NCBI GenBank assembly: GCA_020638905.1
Contig: JACKHP010000011.1
Span: forward strand, 42,193 to 106,192
DNA: 64,000 bases
Source of the DNA: Planctomycetota bacterium
GTDB lineage: Bacteria; Planctomycetota; B15-G4
Direction: 5' to 3'
This document shows positions 19,058-28,934 of this stretch, piece after piece. Each line of letters begins with the position of its first letter. Within the stretch, counting starts at the first letter, position 1. The notes beneath the pieces are model-generated. The model worked only from the letters and a program-made list of their open reading frames with translations. It made no database searches and was not told the DNA's origin. Position numbers and translations under genes: made by a program.

Positions 19058-19321
19058 GCGCTCCCGGGGGGCGAGGGGACGATCGGCGAAACGAGCGGCT
19101 GGGATGCGCGCCGGCGCCCCGGGGGTGCGACGCCGACGGGCGGCCCGCGGGGCGGCGCCGGTCGCGTCCCGCACGGCGACGCGACCGCGCGGGGACCCCG
19201 ACCGCGCGGGGGCCGATGGTGGCCGAGCGAAGCGCGCGACGCCAGCGTCCAGCGCGGGGAACCGCGGCGCGCCGTGCGAGCGGGTCGTCCAGCGCGGGTG
19301 CGGCGCGCTGATCCTCGTGAC

Positions 19322-19350
19322 TTGGTTGCCGATGTGTACAGTTGTACAAT
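19322..19350 (+). promoter_or_regulatory. Promoter of the arsR-like/efflux operon
   Basis: TTGGTT (19322-19327), a 17-nt spacer, then TACAAT (19345-19350). The -10 box matches the sigma-70 consensus at five of six positions. Initiation near 19357 would give a leader of about 30 nt, with GAGGA before the ATG at 19387. The promoter lies inside the operator dyad. Confidence 0.75.
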
Positions 19351-19359
19351 CATGCAACC
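19324..19359. promoter_or_regulatory. 36-bp ArsR/SmtB-type operator
   Basis: GGTTGC-N5-TGTACA-GT-TGTACA-N5-GCAACC is symmetrical about 19341.5: both the inner TGTACA arms and the outer hexamers are exact inverted repeats. The inner 6-2-6 core resembles SmtB/ZiaR/CadC operators. It covers the -10 box and most of the spacer, so repressor binding would block the polymerase. Confidence 0.8.
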
Positions 19360-19386
19360 GATGATCACGAGCCCGTCGAGGACGCC

Positions 19387-19755
19387 ATGAACGAGACCGC
19401 CCCCAAGCCCTCCGACCTGACCGCCGCCGGACAGGAGTGCGAGCACGAGCACGGACCGCGGGAGCCGAGCGCGTGGTCGCCACGGGCCTTCGCCCGGGCG
19501 GTGCGGCTCTTCAAGGCGCTCGGAGACCCCGCGCGGCTGAGGCTGCTCGAGACCCTGTCGCGCGGCGCGGCCTGCGTGAGCGAGCTGGCCGAGGACGGCG
19601 AGCCGCTCTCGACCGTGAGCCACCGCCTGCGCCTGCTGCGCAACGAGGGCCTCGTGAGCGGACGCCGCGACGGCAAGCACGTGATCTACGCCCTGGCGGA
19701 CGACCACGTGGCCGAACTCGTGCGCGCCGCGCTCGAGCACGGGAGCGAGCCGTGA
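19387..19755 (+). CDS. ArsR/SmtB family metal-responsive repressor
   Basis: A 122-aa winged-helix repressor. The core (about 40-115) has LFKALGDPARLRLLETL, CVSELAED and the recognition helix STVSHRLRLLRNEGLV, then a YAL wing. The N-terminal extension carries CEHEHG (Cys18, His20, His22), a plausible alpha-N metal site as in CadC or AztR; the alpha-3 segment has only one Cys. The ORF extends 15 codons upstream to a TTG, but that lies in the operator, so the ATG at 19387 is the start. Its TGA overlaps the GTG of the permease. It most likely represses its own operon and releases it on zinc, cadmium or a related metal. Confidence 0.92.
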   Translation: MNETAPKPSDLTAAGQECEHEHGPREPSAWSPRAFARAVRLFKALGDPARLRLLETLSRGAACVSELAEDGEPLSTVSHRLRLLRNEGLVSGRRDGKHVIYALADDHVAELVRAALEHGSEP

Positions 19756-20945
19756 GCGCCTTCCTGCTCGGTGCCTGGGACACGCTGGCCGACGCGGCTC
19801 CGTACCTGCTCGCGGGCTTCCTCGTGGCCGCACTGCTCGACGGACTGCTCGTCTCGCGCGCGCTCATGGCGCGTCTCTCGGGCGCGCGCACGAAGTCGGT
19901 GCTGCTGGCCACGGCGCTCGGCGTCCCGCTGCCGCTGTGCTCGTGCAGCGTGCTGCCCACGGCACTCGCGCTGCGCCGCAAGGGCGCCGGCAAGGGCGCC
20001 ACCGTGGCCTTCCTGATCGCCACGCCCGAGACGAGCGTGACGTCGATCCTGCTCACCTACGGGCTCATGGGACCGCTCTTCGCCGTGGTGCGTCCCGTGG
20101 CCGCGACGGTCACCGCGCTGGCCGCGGGCCTGCTCGAGAACGCGCGCGAACGGCGCGCGCCGGAGGCCGACGCGGTGCACGGGCATGCGAAGGACCCGAC
20201 GCCCGCGGGCCATGACGCCTCGGCGAGCGACGCCGCGTCGTCCGCGTGCTGCGGGGACGCGGAGCACGCCACGTCGGCGAGGCCCGCGGGCGCCACGTCG
20301 TCCGCGTCGTGCTGCGCCGATGCGTGCGATCCGACGCTCGACGACGACTCACACCGTCCGCTCGGCGAACGCCTGCGACGCGGGCTGCGCTTCGCGTTCG
20401 TCGACCTGTTCGACGACGTGTTCGGCTGGCTCGTCGTGGGCGTGCTCGCGGCCTCGGCCATCGCGCACTGGCTGCCCGCCTCGCTCTGGACGTCGATCCC
20501 CGGCGGCTCCCTCGGCTCGATGCTGGCGATGGTCGTGATCGGCGTGCCGCTCTACATCTGCGCCGAGGCGTCCACCCCCATCGCCGCGGCGCTCGTGGCC
20601 CAGGGACTCTCGCCCGGCGCCGCGCTCGTGCTGCTGCTCGTCGGACCCGCCACGAACCTCGGCGCGCTCGGCGTGCTGCGCGCCGAGCTCGGCTCGCGCA
20701 GCGTGCTCGGCTACCTCGGCACGATCGTGGTCGCCTCGGTCGCCGCCGGCCTGGCCCTCGACGGCTGGCTGGGGACGTCGGCGATCGCGCTCCCCGGAGG
20801 ACACGGCCACGGCCCGGGCGGCGGCCTGCTGGGCCAGCTCTCGGCGGCCGCGCTGCTGCTGCTCGGCACCGGCACGCTGCTGCGCCATCCCTGGACGCGA
20901 CGCCTGCTCGGGCGGCACCGGCGCGCGGTCGCCTCGGCGCACTGA
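19752..20945 (+). CDS. SO_0444-like Cu/Zn efflux permease (DUF318/ArsP-type)
   Basis: A 397-aa polytopic permease. The N-terminal half has the family signature VPLPLCSCSVLPTALALRRKG and IATPETSVTS; the C-terminal half repeats it in degenerate form (VPLYICAEASTPIAAALVAQG). The two are joined by a cytoplasmic loop of about 70 residues with SSACCGDAEH and SASCCADACD, Cys/His clusters that could capture metal. The GTG overlaps the repressor stop by 4 bases, so expression is coupled to the ArsR protein. SO_0444-type proteins are predicted heavy-metal exporters. Confidence 0.9.
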   Translation: MSAFLLGAWDTLADAAPYLLAGFLVAALLDGLLVSRALMARLSGARTKSVLLATALGVPLPLCSCSVLPTALALRRKGAGKGATVAFLIATPETSVTSILLTYGLMGPLFAVVRPVAATVTALAAGLLENARERRAPEADAVHGHAKDPTPAGHDASASDAASSACCGDAEHATSARPAGATSSASCCADACDPTLDDDSHRPLGERLRRGLRFAFVDLFDDVFGWLVVGVLAASAIAHWLPASLWTSIPGGSLGSMLAMVVIGVPLYICAEASTPIAAALVAQGLSPGAALVLLLVGPATNLGALGVLRAELGSRSVLGYLGTIVVASVAAGLALDGWLGTSAIALPGGHGHGPGGGLLGQLSAAALLLLGTGTLLRHPWTRRLLGRHRRAVASAH

Positions 20946-21031
20946 TCGCCCGTCGTGCGCGCGCGACGCCGGGATCGTGCTCGCCGCATCGGCCCGGGAC
21001 GCTGCGTCCTGCGACGCTCGCCGGCCCCCGG

Positions 21032-21664
21032 TCAGCGCGCGCCGCCCCCGCCCAGCCGCGCGAGCGCGCGGTCGTGCACACGCGCGAGCAGCAGCAGCGC
21101 GCAGCTCGCGCCGACGCCGCACAGGAACATGTCCCACTGGGTGTCCCACTCGTCGCCCTGGGTGCCGAGGAAGGCCTCGGCCCCGCCGCCGAAGACCAGC
21201 GCGGCCGCCCATTCGACGAGTTCGTAGAGCGCGCTGATCGCCAGGCACACCGCGAGCACGAGCGTGACGAGCCATCCGCCGCGGCGCAGGGGCGAGGTGC
21301 GCAGCAGCAGCTCGCGCGCCAGGACCGCGGGGACGAAGCCCTGCGCGAAGTGCCCGATGCGGTCGTACGGGTTGCGGGCGAGGCCGAGCACGTCCCGCAG
21401 CCAGTCGCCGAAGGGCACCTCGGCGTAGGTCCAGTGTCCGCCCACCATGAGCACGATCGCGTGCAGCAGCACGAGCCGGTACGCCAACGGCGTGAGCGGG
21501 AAACGCCGGTACGTCGCCACGAGCAGCGGCGCCGCGACGAGCACCGGGAACACCTCGAGCCACCACGTGGGCCGGTCGGCGGGAGCGAGGCCCGACCAGA
21601 CCAGCACCGCGCCGGCGATCGTCAGCAGCACGAGGGGTTCGGTGGACGTGCGCTCGGTCGTCAT
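21032..21664 (-). CDS. YjdF-like inner-membrane protein (DUF2238)
   Basis: A 210-aa protein with about six membrane helices. It matches DUF2238/YjdF through VGGHWTYAEVPFGDWL, RNPYDRIGHFAQGFVPA, SALYELVEWA and GDEWDTQWDM. No function is established for the family. The start at 21664 is chosen because the upstream 21 codons are not conserved and a TACGCT hexamer at 21673-21678 ends 8 nt before this ATG (leaderless pattern). Convergent with the efflux permease. Confidence 0.9.
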   Translation of the reverse strand: MTTERTSTEPLVLLTIAGAVLVWSGLAPADRPTWWLEVFPVLVAAPLLVATYRRFPLTPLAYRLVLLHAIVLMVGGHWTYAEVPFGDWLRDVLGLARNPYDRIGHFAQGFVPAVLARELLLRTSPLRRGGWLVTLVLAVCLAISALYELVEWAAALVFGGGAEAFLGTQGDEWDTQWDMFLCGVGASCALLLLARVHDRALARLGGGGAR

Positions 21665-21766
21665 GCCGGCAGAGCGTATCGCTCGCGCGACGCGGGCGCG
21701 ACATCGCGCAGCCGGAGCGTCGGCCACCCGCAGCGCCCGTCGCCGGCCGCCTCGCGCGACGAGGCG

Positions 21767-22609
21767 TCAGACCTCGTCGGGCCCCGGCCGCTGCAGGAGA
21801 CGCAGCAGCTCCGCGTGCTCGGCGTGCCCCGGACCCACGTCGCCGTGGCGCAGGAAGTAGTCGATCAGCGCCAGGTTGCAGTTGAACTTGAACTCGCGCG
21901 TCTCGGTCACGAGGCGCAGGACCTCGGCCACCGGTAGCAGCTCGAACGACTCGACCTCGCCGTCGGTGTTCGTCGGGACGAAGTCGTCCGGCAGCTCGAG
22001 CTCGTACAGGAACAACACGTCGTCGCGCAGGCCCGACGGCACGTCGACGCGGTAGTGCACCGCCCCGGTGGCGACCGCGCGCCCCGCCAGCGCGGCCGGG
22101 ATGCCGGCCTCCTCGTGGCACTCCTTGAGCAGGTTCTCGCGCAGCGTGAGGCCGTGCGGCTGCCCGCCGGCCACCATGTTGTCGAGCATGCCGGGGAAGG
22201 TCGTGCGGTCACGCGCGCGTCGCGCGATCCACAGCCAGCGCTCGGCGGCGCGGTGCACCACGCCGTGCAGGTGCACACCGTGCGCGCGCAGCCCGAAGAA
22301 CGGGATCGCGGCGCGGTCGGCCAGCAGCAGCGGATCGGCGCCGAAGCGCGGCGCGACCGCGTAGCGTTCGCCGAGCAGCCGCGGCACGTGGCCCTCGGCC
22401 GCCAGCCGCTCGGCCAGGCGCGCGAAGTGCCGGGTGCGCTCGTCGGACGTCGACGCGTCGCGCAACGCGACACGTCCGTAGCGCGAATCGAGCAGGTCGT
22501 CGTGTGCGTCGAGCAGCGGCAGGCGGTCGCGACGCACGGCGCCCATCGCGGCTCCCGTCACGACGAACGGCACGTAGAGCGACGGGTCGTGCGCCGTGCA
22601 CTCCGCCAC
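21767..22609 (-). CDS. DUF4743 + Nudix hydrolase-family protein
   Basis: A 280-aa protein with an N-terminal DUF4743 region (about 1-110) and a Nudix domain (about 115-265). The Nudix box is imperfect: in GGQPHGLTLRENLLKECHEEAGI the first Glu of GX5E is Leu and the Arg of REUXEE is Lys, although both key EE residues remain. Proteins with this architecture in plants and fungi hydrolyse damaged thiamine diphosphate. The start is probably the GTG at 22609, 14 bases after the peroxidase stop, so it is the second gene of an operon. Activity is uncertain because of the box changes. Confidence 0.8.
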   Translation of the reverse strand: MAECTAHDPSLYVPFVVTGAAMGAVRRDRLPLLDAHDDLLDSRYGRVALRDASTSDERTRHFARLAERLAAEGHVPRLLGERYAVAPRFGADPLLLADRAAIPFFGLRAHGVHLHGVVHRAAERWLWIARRARDRTTFPGMLDNMVAGGQPHGLTLRENLLKECHEEAGIPAALAGRAVATGAVHYRVDVPSGLRDDVLFLYELELPDDFVPTNTDGEVESFELLPVAEVLRLVTETREFKFNCNLALIDYFLRHGDVGPGHAEHAELLRLLQRPGPDEV

Positions 22610-22623
22610 GCGCTCGAGCAGGC

Positions 22624-23271
22624 TCAGAGCAGGGCCGCCTCGACGGCCTTCACGAGCTCGGCGCTCTCGGGCGCGACCCGGCTCGGGAAGAACTCGAGCA
22701 CCTTGCCGTCGCGTCCCACGAGGTACTTGCAGAAGTTCCAGCCGGGCGCCTCGCCGGTCTGCGCCTGGAGGTACTCGAAGACGTTCGACTGGCCGGTGCC
22801 CGGGAGCACCTCGCACTTCTCGAAGAGCGGGAAGGTCACGCCGTACTCGTTCGAGCAGAAGGCGCGGATCTGCCCGGCGTCGCCCGGCTCCTGTCCCCCG
22901 AACTCGTTGCTGGGGAAGCCGAGGATCACGAACCCGTGCGGCTCGAGCGCCTCGTACATCGCCTCGAGTCCCTTGTACTGCGGCGTGTAGCCGCACTCGG
23001 ACGCCACGTTTACGACCAGCGCCACCTTGCCGGCGTAGGCCGAGAGCGGGACGTCGTCCCCGTCGAGGTCAGTGGCGTGCAGGGCGTAGAATCCTTCGGC
23101 GGTCACGGGTGCGGTCTCCGTCACGGAGGGCAGCGAGCTGTCGGCGCCGGACGCGACCCCCGTCGCGTCGGAGCCGTCGATCACCGGATCGCGCTCGTCG
23201 CTCGCGCATCCGGCGAGGGAGATCACGAGCAGCGCGGACAGGAACGCGGGCACGGCGCGGCGGGCGGTCAT
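22624..23271 (-). CDS. Lipoprotein glutathione peroxidase-like protein (Cys form)
   Basis: A 215-aa exported peroxidase. The signal ends in a lipobox (SLAGC, Cys22), followed by a Ser/Asp-rich linker of about 45 residues. The glutathione-peroxidase domain has VVNVASECGYTPQYKGLE with peroxidatic Cys93, LGFPSNEFGGQEPG with the conserved Gln, and PGWNFCKYLVGRDGKV with the catalytic Trp/Asn. This protein uses Cys where the redoxin at 14644-15852 appears to use Sec. Most Cys-type bacterial members use thioredoxin rather than glutathione. It is followed closely by the Nudix gene. Confidence 0.93.
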   Translation of the reverse strand: MTARRAVPAFLSALLVISLAGCASDERDPVIDGSDATGVASGADSSLPSVTETAPVTAEGFYALHATDLDGDDVPLSAYAGKVALVVNVASECGYTPQYKGLEAMYEALEPHGFVILGFPSNEFGGQEPGDAGQIRAFCSNEYGVTFPLFEKCEVLPGTGQSNVFEYLQAQTGEAPGWNFCKYLVGRDGKVLEFFPSRVAPESAELVKAVEAALL

Positions 23272-23431
23272 GGGGCGGATCCGGCGGGTCACGGCCGGGC
23301 TCCCCCTCGCGACGCCCTGTCGCGCGGCCCCGGTCCGACGCCGGGAGGATATCAGGCGCGGGGCGGCGCCGTCGCCGGGCGACATGCGGCGAAGGCGCGC
23401 GCCGCCGTCGGCGGGCTCCCGCGAGACGACG

Positions 23432-23899
23432 CTACGAGTCGCCCAGGCCGGCCAGGTCCCAGCGTGCGGTCACGAGCGCCAGGAGCGAGCCGTCCTCGTC
23501 CTCGATGCGGGCCTCGATCTCGGACACGGACCCGCGCGGCACCGGCGCGCAGCGGCAGCGCGCGGTGATCGGGCCCTGCGCGCGCCGGTGCACGGCGATC
23601 GCCAGGCCGGCGAGGCAGGCGCGCGTCCCGTCGGGTTGCCCCGAGAGGAACGCGAGGCAGCACGCGACCTCGCCCAGGTTCGCGAGCGCCACCGCGTGGA
23701 TCGCGCCGAGGTGGTTGCGCAGCGCGGGGGCGTCGTCCATCGAGACGACGGCGTGTCCCGGACCGAGGGCGCGGATGCGCGGCGCGATGGAACCCGTGTA
23801 GGGCGCCATGCGCGCGACCTCGGCCGAGAAGAGTTCGGGGCCGCCGGGCATGGCGACCAGGGACGTCCAGCGGTTGAGCAGCGTGTACGGTGCGGGCAT
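23432..23899 (-). CDS. DUF4442 / PaaI-like hotdog thioesterase
   Basis: A 155-aa single hotdog-fold protein. RNHLGAIHAVALANLGEVA is the typical thioesterase segment (N-H-x-G-xx-H), with preceding strands AVVSMDDAPA. It matches DUF4442, whose members are predicted acyl-CoA thioesterases. GGGAG lies 6 nt before the ATG at 23899. It follows the SDR and beta-oxidation genes on the same strand, which supports an acyl-CoA substrate. Confidence 0.82.
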   Translation of the reverse strand: MPAPYTLLNRWTSLVAMPGGPELFSAEVARMAPYTGSIAPRIRALGPGHAVVSMDDAPALRNHLGAIHAVALANLGEVACCLAFLSGQPDGTRACLAGLAIAVHRRAQGPITARCRCAPVPRGSVSEIEARIEDEDGSLLALVTARWDLAGLGDS

Positions 23900-23997
23900 C
23901 GTGGCTCCCAGCGTCGGACGACCGCGACGGCGTCCCGCGCGCGGTCGCTCCCGACGCGGGGACGCGGTTCCGGCGCGGGGCGCCACGGTCGATGACC

Positions 23998-24933
23998 TCA
24001 GGCTGGTTCGTCCGCCGAGGGTGACGACTTGCGCGGCGGACGCAGGGCCTCGAACGTGTGCCGCAGACGCGCCTCGCCGAGGGCCAGCAGTTCGGCGAAC
24101 GAACCGTGTCCCGCGAGGCGCGCGCCGCCGTCGAGCTCGATCACCTGGCCCGTGATCACGCTGGACGCCTCGGAGAGCAGGAACGCCGCCAGGTCGCCGA
24201 GCCCGCGCGACGTCGCGAAGCGCCCCAGCGGCACGCCGTCGCGCATGCGCTGCTCGAACGTCGGGTCGGGCATCAGCCGCGTCCACGCACCCTTCGTCGG
24301 GATCGGCCCGGGCGCGATCACGTTCAGCCGGATGCCGTGGCGTCCCCACTCGACGGCGAGCGACTTCGACATGGCGACGATGGCCGCCTTCGACGCGGCC
24401 GACGGCATCACGAACGGACCGCCCGTGTCGGCGTACGTCGTGCCGATCGAGACCACCGCGCCGCCGCCGCCGCGCTCGATCCAGCGGCGTCCGCAGGCGA
24501 GCGTGACGTGCGCGCTGCCGTACAGGTTGATCGCGATCACCGCGTCGAAGCCGCGCGGCTCCAGGTCTTCGCTGAGCGAGAGGAAGTTGCCGGCCGCGTT
24601 GTTCACGAGCCGGGTCACCGGGCCCGCGCGCCGCTCGGCCTCGTCGAGCAGCGCCGTGACCTTGTCGGGATCGCGCACGTCGCAGGGCACGCCCTCGGCC
24701 CGTCCGCCGGCGGCGCGCAACGCGGCCACCGTCTGCTCGAGCGGCGCGCGGCGGCGGCCGCAGATCGTGACCGTCGCGCCGAGTTCGCAGAAGCGCGCGG
24801 ACATCGCGGCGCCGAGTCCCGTGCCGCCGCCGGTGACGAGCACGTGCTCCCCCGCGAGCAGGTCGGCGCGATACGGCTCGGACGCGGACGCCGCGTCGGG
24901 CGCGCTCTCGTTCTCGGCGGACGGATCGTTCAC
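23998..24933 (-). CDS. 2,4-dienoyl-CoA reductase-like SDR oxidoreductase
   Basis: A 311-aa short-chain dehydrogenase. The NADP-binding TGGGTGLG is followed by ICGRRR, NNAAGNF, and a catalytic region PSAASKAAIVAMSKSLAVEWG in which the usual Tyr of YxxxK is Ser. That replacement and the following LNVIAPGPI are characteristic of peroxisomal-type 2,4-dienoyl-CoA reductases. These reduce dienoyl-CoA intermediates from unsaturated fatty acids, fitting the adjacent beta-oxidation genes. The GTG at 24933 has GGAG 9 nt upstream and a TACCCT (24960-24965) as possible -10 box. A longer start at 25023 cannot be excluded. Confidence 0.87.
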   Translation of the reverse strand: MNDPSAENESAPDAASASEPYRADLLAGEHVLVTGGGTGLGAAMSARFCELGATVTICGRRRAPLEQTVAALRAAGGRAEGVPCDVRDPDKVTALLDEAERRAGPVTRLVNNAAGNFLSLSEDLEPRGFDAVIAINLYGSAHVTLACGRRWIERGGGGAVVSIGTTYADTGGPFVMPSAASKAAIVAMSKSLAVEWGRHGIRLNVIAPGPIPTKGAWTRLMPDPTFEQRMRDGVPLGRFATSRGLGDLAAFLLSEASSVITGQVIELDGGARLAGHGSFAELLALGEARLRHTFEALRPPRKSSPSADEPA

Positions 24934-25068
24934 GGGTCGGCTCTCCGGCGGACCCCGCGAGGGTACGCGATCGACGTCCCCGGGCGGCGCGGCCGCGTAG
25001 CACCGCGCGTGAAGAAGTTCCATGACGGACGCGTCAGACCTGGACGACGTCCCGCGTCTGGGGCCGGT

Positions 25069-25131
25069 CTGTCGCCGTGGCCTGCTCGTGTGAGCAGCCG
25101 GCACGCCGGACCGGCAGGGCCACGGCGACAG
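25069..25131 (-). terminator. Branched hairpin downstream of the thiolase gene
   Basis: A perfect 14-bp stem (25069-25082 with 25118-25131) encloses two smaller hairpins, TGCTC-GTGT-GAGCA and CCGG-CACG-CCGG, giving a three-way junction. It starts 22 nt after the thiolase stop on the minus strand. No T-tract follows, so the terminator role is inferred. Confidence 0.5.
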
Positions 25132-25153
25132 GCTGTCTTCGCGGGAGCGCGCG

Positions 25154-26337
<1,184 letters not shown>

Positions 26338-26341
<4 letters not shown>

Positions 26342-28797
26342 CGTCCGTCCTCCTTGCCGCCCTTGGCCGGACCCGCCGGACGGCGCTTGCGGCGGAACAC
26401 GCTCGTGATCGTGGCCAGGCCCTTGGCGGCGAGCTGCTTCGCGAACGGCGCGTCGCGCAGCACGAGGTCGGCGATCTTCTGCTGCGTGCGCTTCTCGCCC
26501 AGCAGCGACAGGAAGACCTCGCGTTCGAGGTCGAGCAGGTGCGTCTCGTCGACGTCGGACGGTCCGGGGATGTCGCCGCCGGTGAGCACCCACGCGACCT
26601 TGTTCGCCACCTGCGCGTCGTACGCCTCGGCGAAGCCGCCCAGGAGCATGTGCTGCACGCCCACGTCGAGCGCGGCCCGCCCCGCGGCGCCGAGCACGCG
26701 CACCACGCACCGCATCGGCGCCGGACGGTATCCCTCGGACGACAACCGCAGCACCTCCTGCCGCGCGACGAACAGACGCCGGCGCGCGTTCATGACGATC
26801 GTCGTGTCGGCCGGGACGAGGCCCATGTCGCGCGCCTGCTGCGCGCTGGTCGCCACGCGCGCCGTGGCGATCGACTCGAACGCGATGCGCAGGAACGGCG
26901 CCACGTGCTCGGCGGCGTCGCTCGCCGCGCGCTCGTGCGCCCAGGCCGCCAGCCGCGTCGTGCCGCCGCCGGCGGGGATGAGTCCGGCGCCGATCTCGAC
27001 CAGTCCGACGTAGGACTCGGCGGCGCAGACCGCGTGCGGACAGGCCATCGTCAGCTCGCACGCGCCGCCCAGCACGCGTCCGCGCGTGGCCGGCACCACG
27101 GGACGGACGGCGTGGCGCAGAGCCTGGGTGAGATCCTGGAAGCCGCCCACCGCGGCCTCGAGCACGTCCCAGTCGCCGCGCGTCGCCGCCTCGTGGATCT
27201 CGGCCAGGTTCGCGCCGGCGCTGAAGTGCTCGGCCCCGTTGCCGATCACGAGCCCGGCCCAGTCGCCGGACCCGAGGCGCTCGAGCGCCTCGTCGAAGCC
27301 CGCCATGACCTCGGCGCCGATCGTGTTCGCCTTGCTGCGGAACTCGAGCAGCAGCACGCCGTCGCCCAGGTCGAGCAGCGCCGCGTCGTCGTTCGTCCAG
27401 ACCTCGGGCAGCGCGGCGAGCTCGCCGAACTCGATCTCGTCGGGCGGCATCGCGTGCGCCACGCTCGAGCCCGTGGCGGGTGACCACGAGAGCAGGCCTT
27501 CGTCGGTGCGGTCGTAGAAGCTCGCGGCGCCCTCGGCCTCCATGCGCTCGATCCAGGCCGGCAACGCCACGCGCGCCTTGCGCATGTCGGCCAGCACGCG
27601 CGAGAACCCGAGCGCGTCCCAGAGCTCGAAGGGACCGAGCCGCCAGCCGAACCCGAGCCGCATCGCGGCGTCGACGTCGGCCACGTCGTCGGCGATCTCG
27701 GGCAGGCGGCGCGCGGCGTACCCGAGCAGCTCGTGCGTCGTCGAGCGGAAGAACGCGCCCGCACGCCCGTCGTCGTCGTAGAGCGCGGCGATGCGCTCGA
27801 ACAGTCCGCCCGCGCGCCGGAACGGCTCGACGTCGAGCTTGCCCGACGGCGCCTCGTACTTCATCGACTCGGGGTCGATCACGAGGATCTTGCCGTCGAC
27901 CTTCTTGTAGAAGCCCTCGCCGGACTTCTGTCCCAGCGAGCCGCGTTCGACGAGCTTCTTGAGCAGCCACGGCGGGCGGAACGTCTCGCGCGACTCGTCC
28001 TCCTCGACGGCCTCGAGCAGGCTGCGCGCGACCATGTCCATCACGTCGAGGCCGACCACGTCGGCCGTGCGGAACGTGCCCGACTTCGGACGACCCACGA
28101 GCCGCCCCGTGAGCGCGTCGACCTCGTCGACGGTGTACGCGTCGTCGGTCACGCGGCGCATGGCGATCATGGCCGCGTACACGCCGATGCGGTTCGCGAT
28201 GAAGTCGGGGGTGTCCTTGGCGACGACCACGCCCTTGCCGAGCTGCAGGCGCGCGAAGTGCCGCACGCGCTCGAGCACGTCTGGGCTCGTCTCGTCGACC
28301 GGCACGAGCTCGAGCAGCTCGAGGTAGCGCGGGGGATTGAAGAAGTGCGCACCCAGGAAGCGCGGACGCACGTCGTCGGGCAGCTCGTACGCGATCTTGT
28401 TGACCGAGAGCCCGCTCGTGTTCGTCGAGAGCACCGCGTCGGGACGGGCGACCTTCGCGACCTTCGCGAAGAGTTCCTTCTTCACGTCGTAGCGCTCGAC
28501 GACGGCCTCCACGATCCAGTCGACGTGGGCCAGGCGCTCGAGGTGGTCTTCGAGGTTGCCGGTACGGATGCGACGCGCGTTGCCCGGCGCGAAGAGCGGC
28601 TCGGGACGCAGCTTCAGCGCGGCCGCGAGGGCGGCGTCGACGCGTCCGTTGCGCGGGCCCTCGTCGGCCGGCAGGTCGAGCAGCTCGACGGACAGTCCGG
28701 CGTTGGCCAGGTGTGCGGCGATCTGCGCGCCCATCACGCCCGCGCCGAGCACGGCCGCGCTGCGGAAGGGCGCCGGGACGGACGCTGGACTCGACAT
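26338..28797 (-). CDS. fadN: 3-hydroxyacyl-CoA dehydrogenase / enoyl-CoA hydratase, FadN type
   Basis: An 819-aa bifunctional enzyme. The dehydrogenase comes first: GAGVMGAQIA is the NAD-binding loop and STNTSGLSV, GAHFFNPPRY and DTPDFIANRIG are conserved motifs. The enoyl-CoA hydratase half (about 455-720) contains GGACELTMAC and GLVEIGAGLIPAGGGT with two Glu. This domain order is the reverse of E. coli FadB and matches Bacillus FadN. A Lys/Arg-rich tail ends the protein. An AACGTA at 28850-28855 (TACGTT on the minus strand) may be the -10 box. No acyl-CoA dehydrogenase lies nearby. Confidence 0.95.
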
Positions 28798-28886
28798 GGC
28801 GGTGATCGGTCTCCCGAGGGCCGACCGGGGGACGGTCGGGACGGACCAACGTATCAGCCGGGACCCCGGCGATTCGACCGTCGGAC

Positions 28887-28918
28887 GCGGGCGGCGCGAC
28901 GGGCGCCGCGCCGCCCGC
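28887..28918 (-). terminator. GC-rich hairpin terminator of the secreted-protein gene
   Basis: GCGGGCGGCGCG / CGCGCCGCCCGC forms a perfect 12-bp stem with an 8-nt loop, 16 nt after the stop of the minus-strand gene at 28935. No T-tract follows. Confidence 0.6.
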
Positions 28919-28934
28919 GACGTTCACGCGATCT

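Larger units (their letters stand above)
19058..19386. other. Divergent intergenic region of the metal locus
   Basis: These 329 bp separate the ZIP gene from the ArsR gene. The first 260 bp are very GC-rich with no supported ORF. The right-hand 65 bp hold the promoter and extended operator described separately. No clear minus-strand promoter for the ZIP gene is visible. Confidence 0.7.

Noticed and set aside
16209..19349. 1046-codon minus-strand ORF
   Set aside because: Overlaps rraA, a DinB gene and the ZIP gene in other frames; composition is that of antisense GC-rich DNA.
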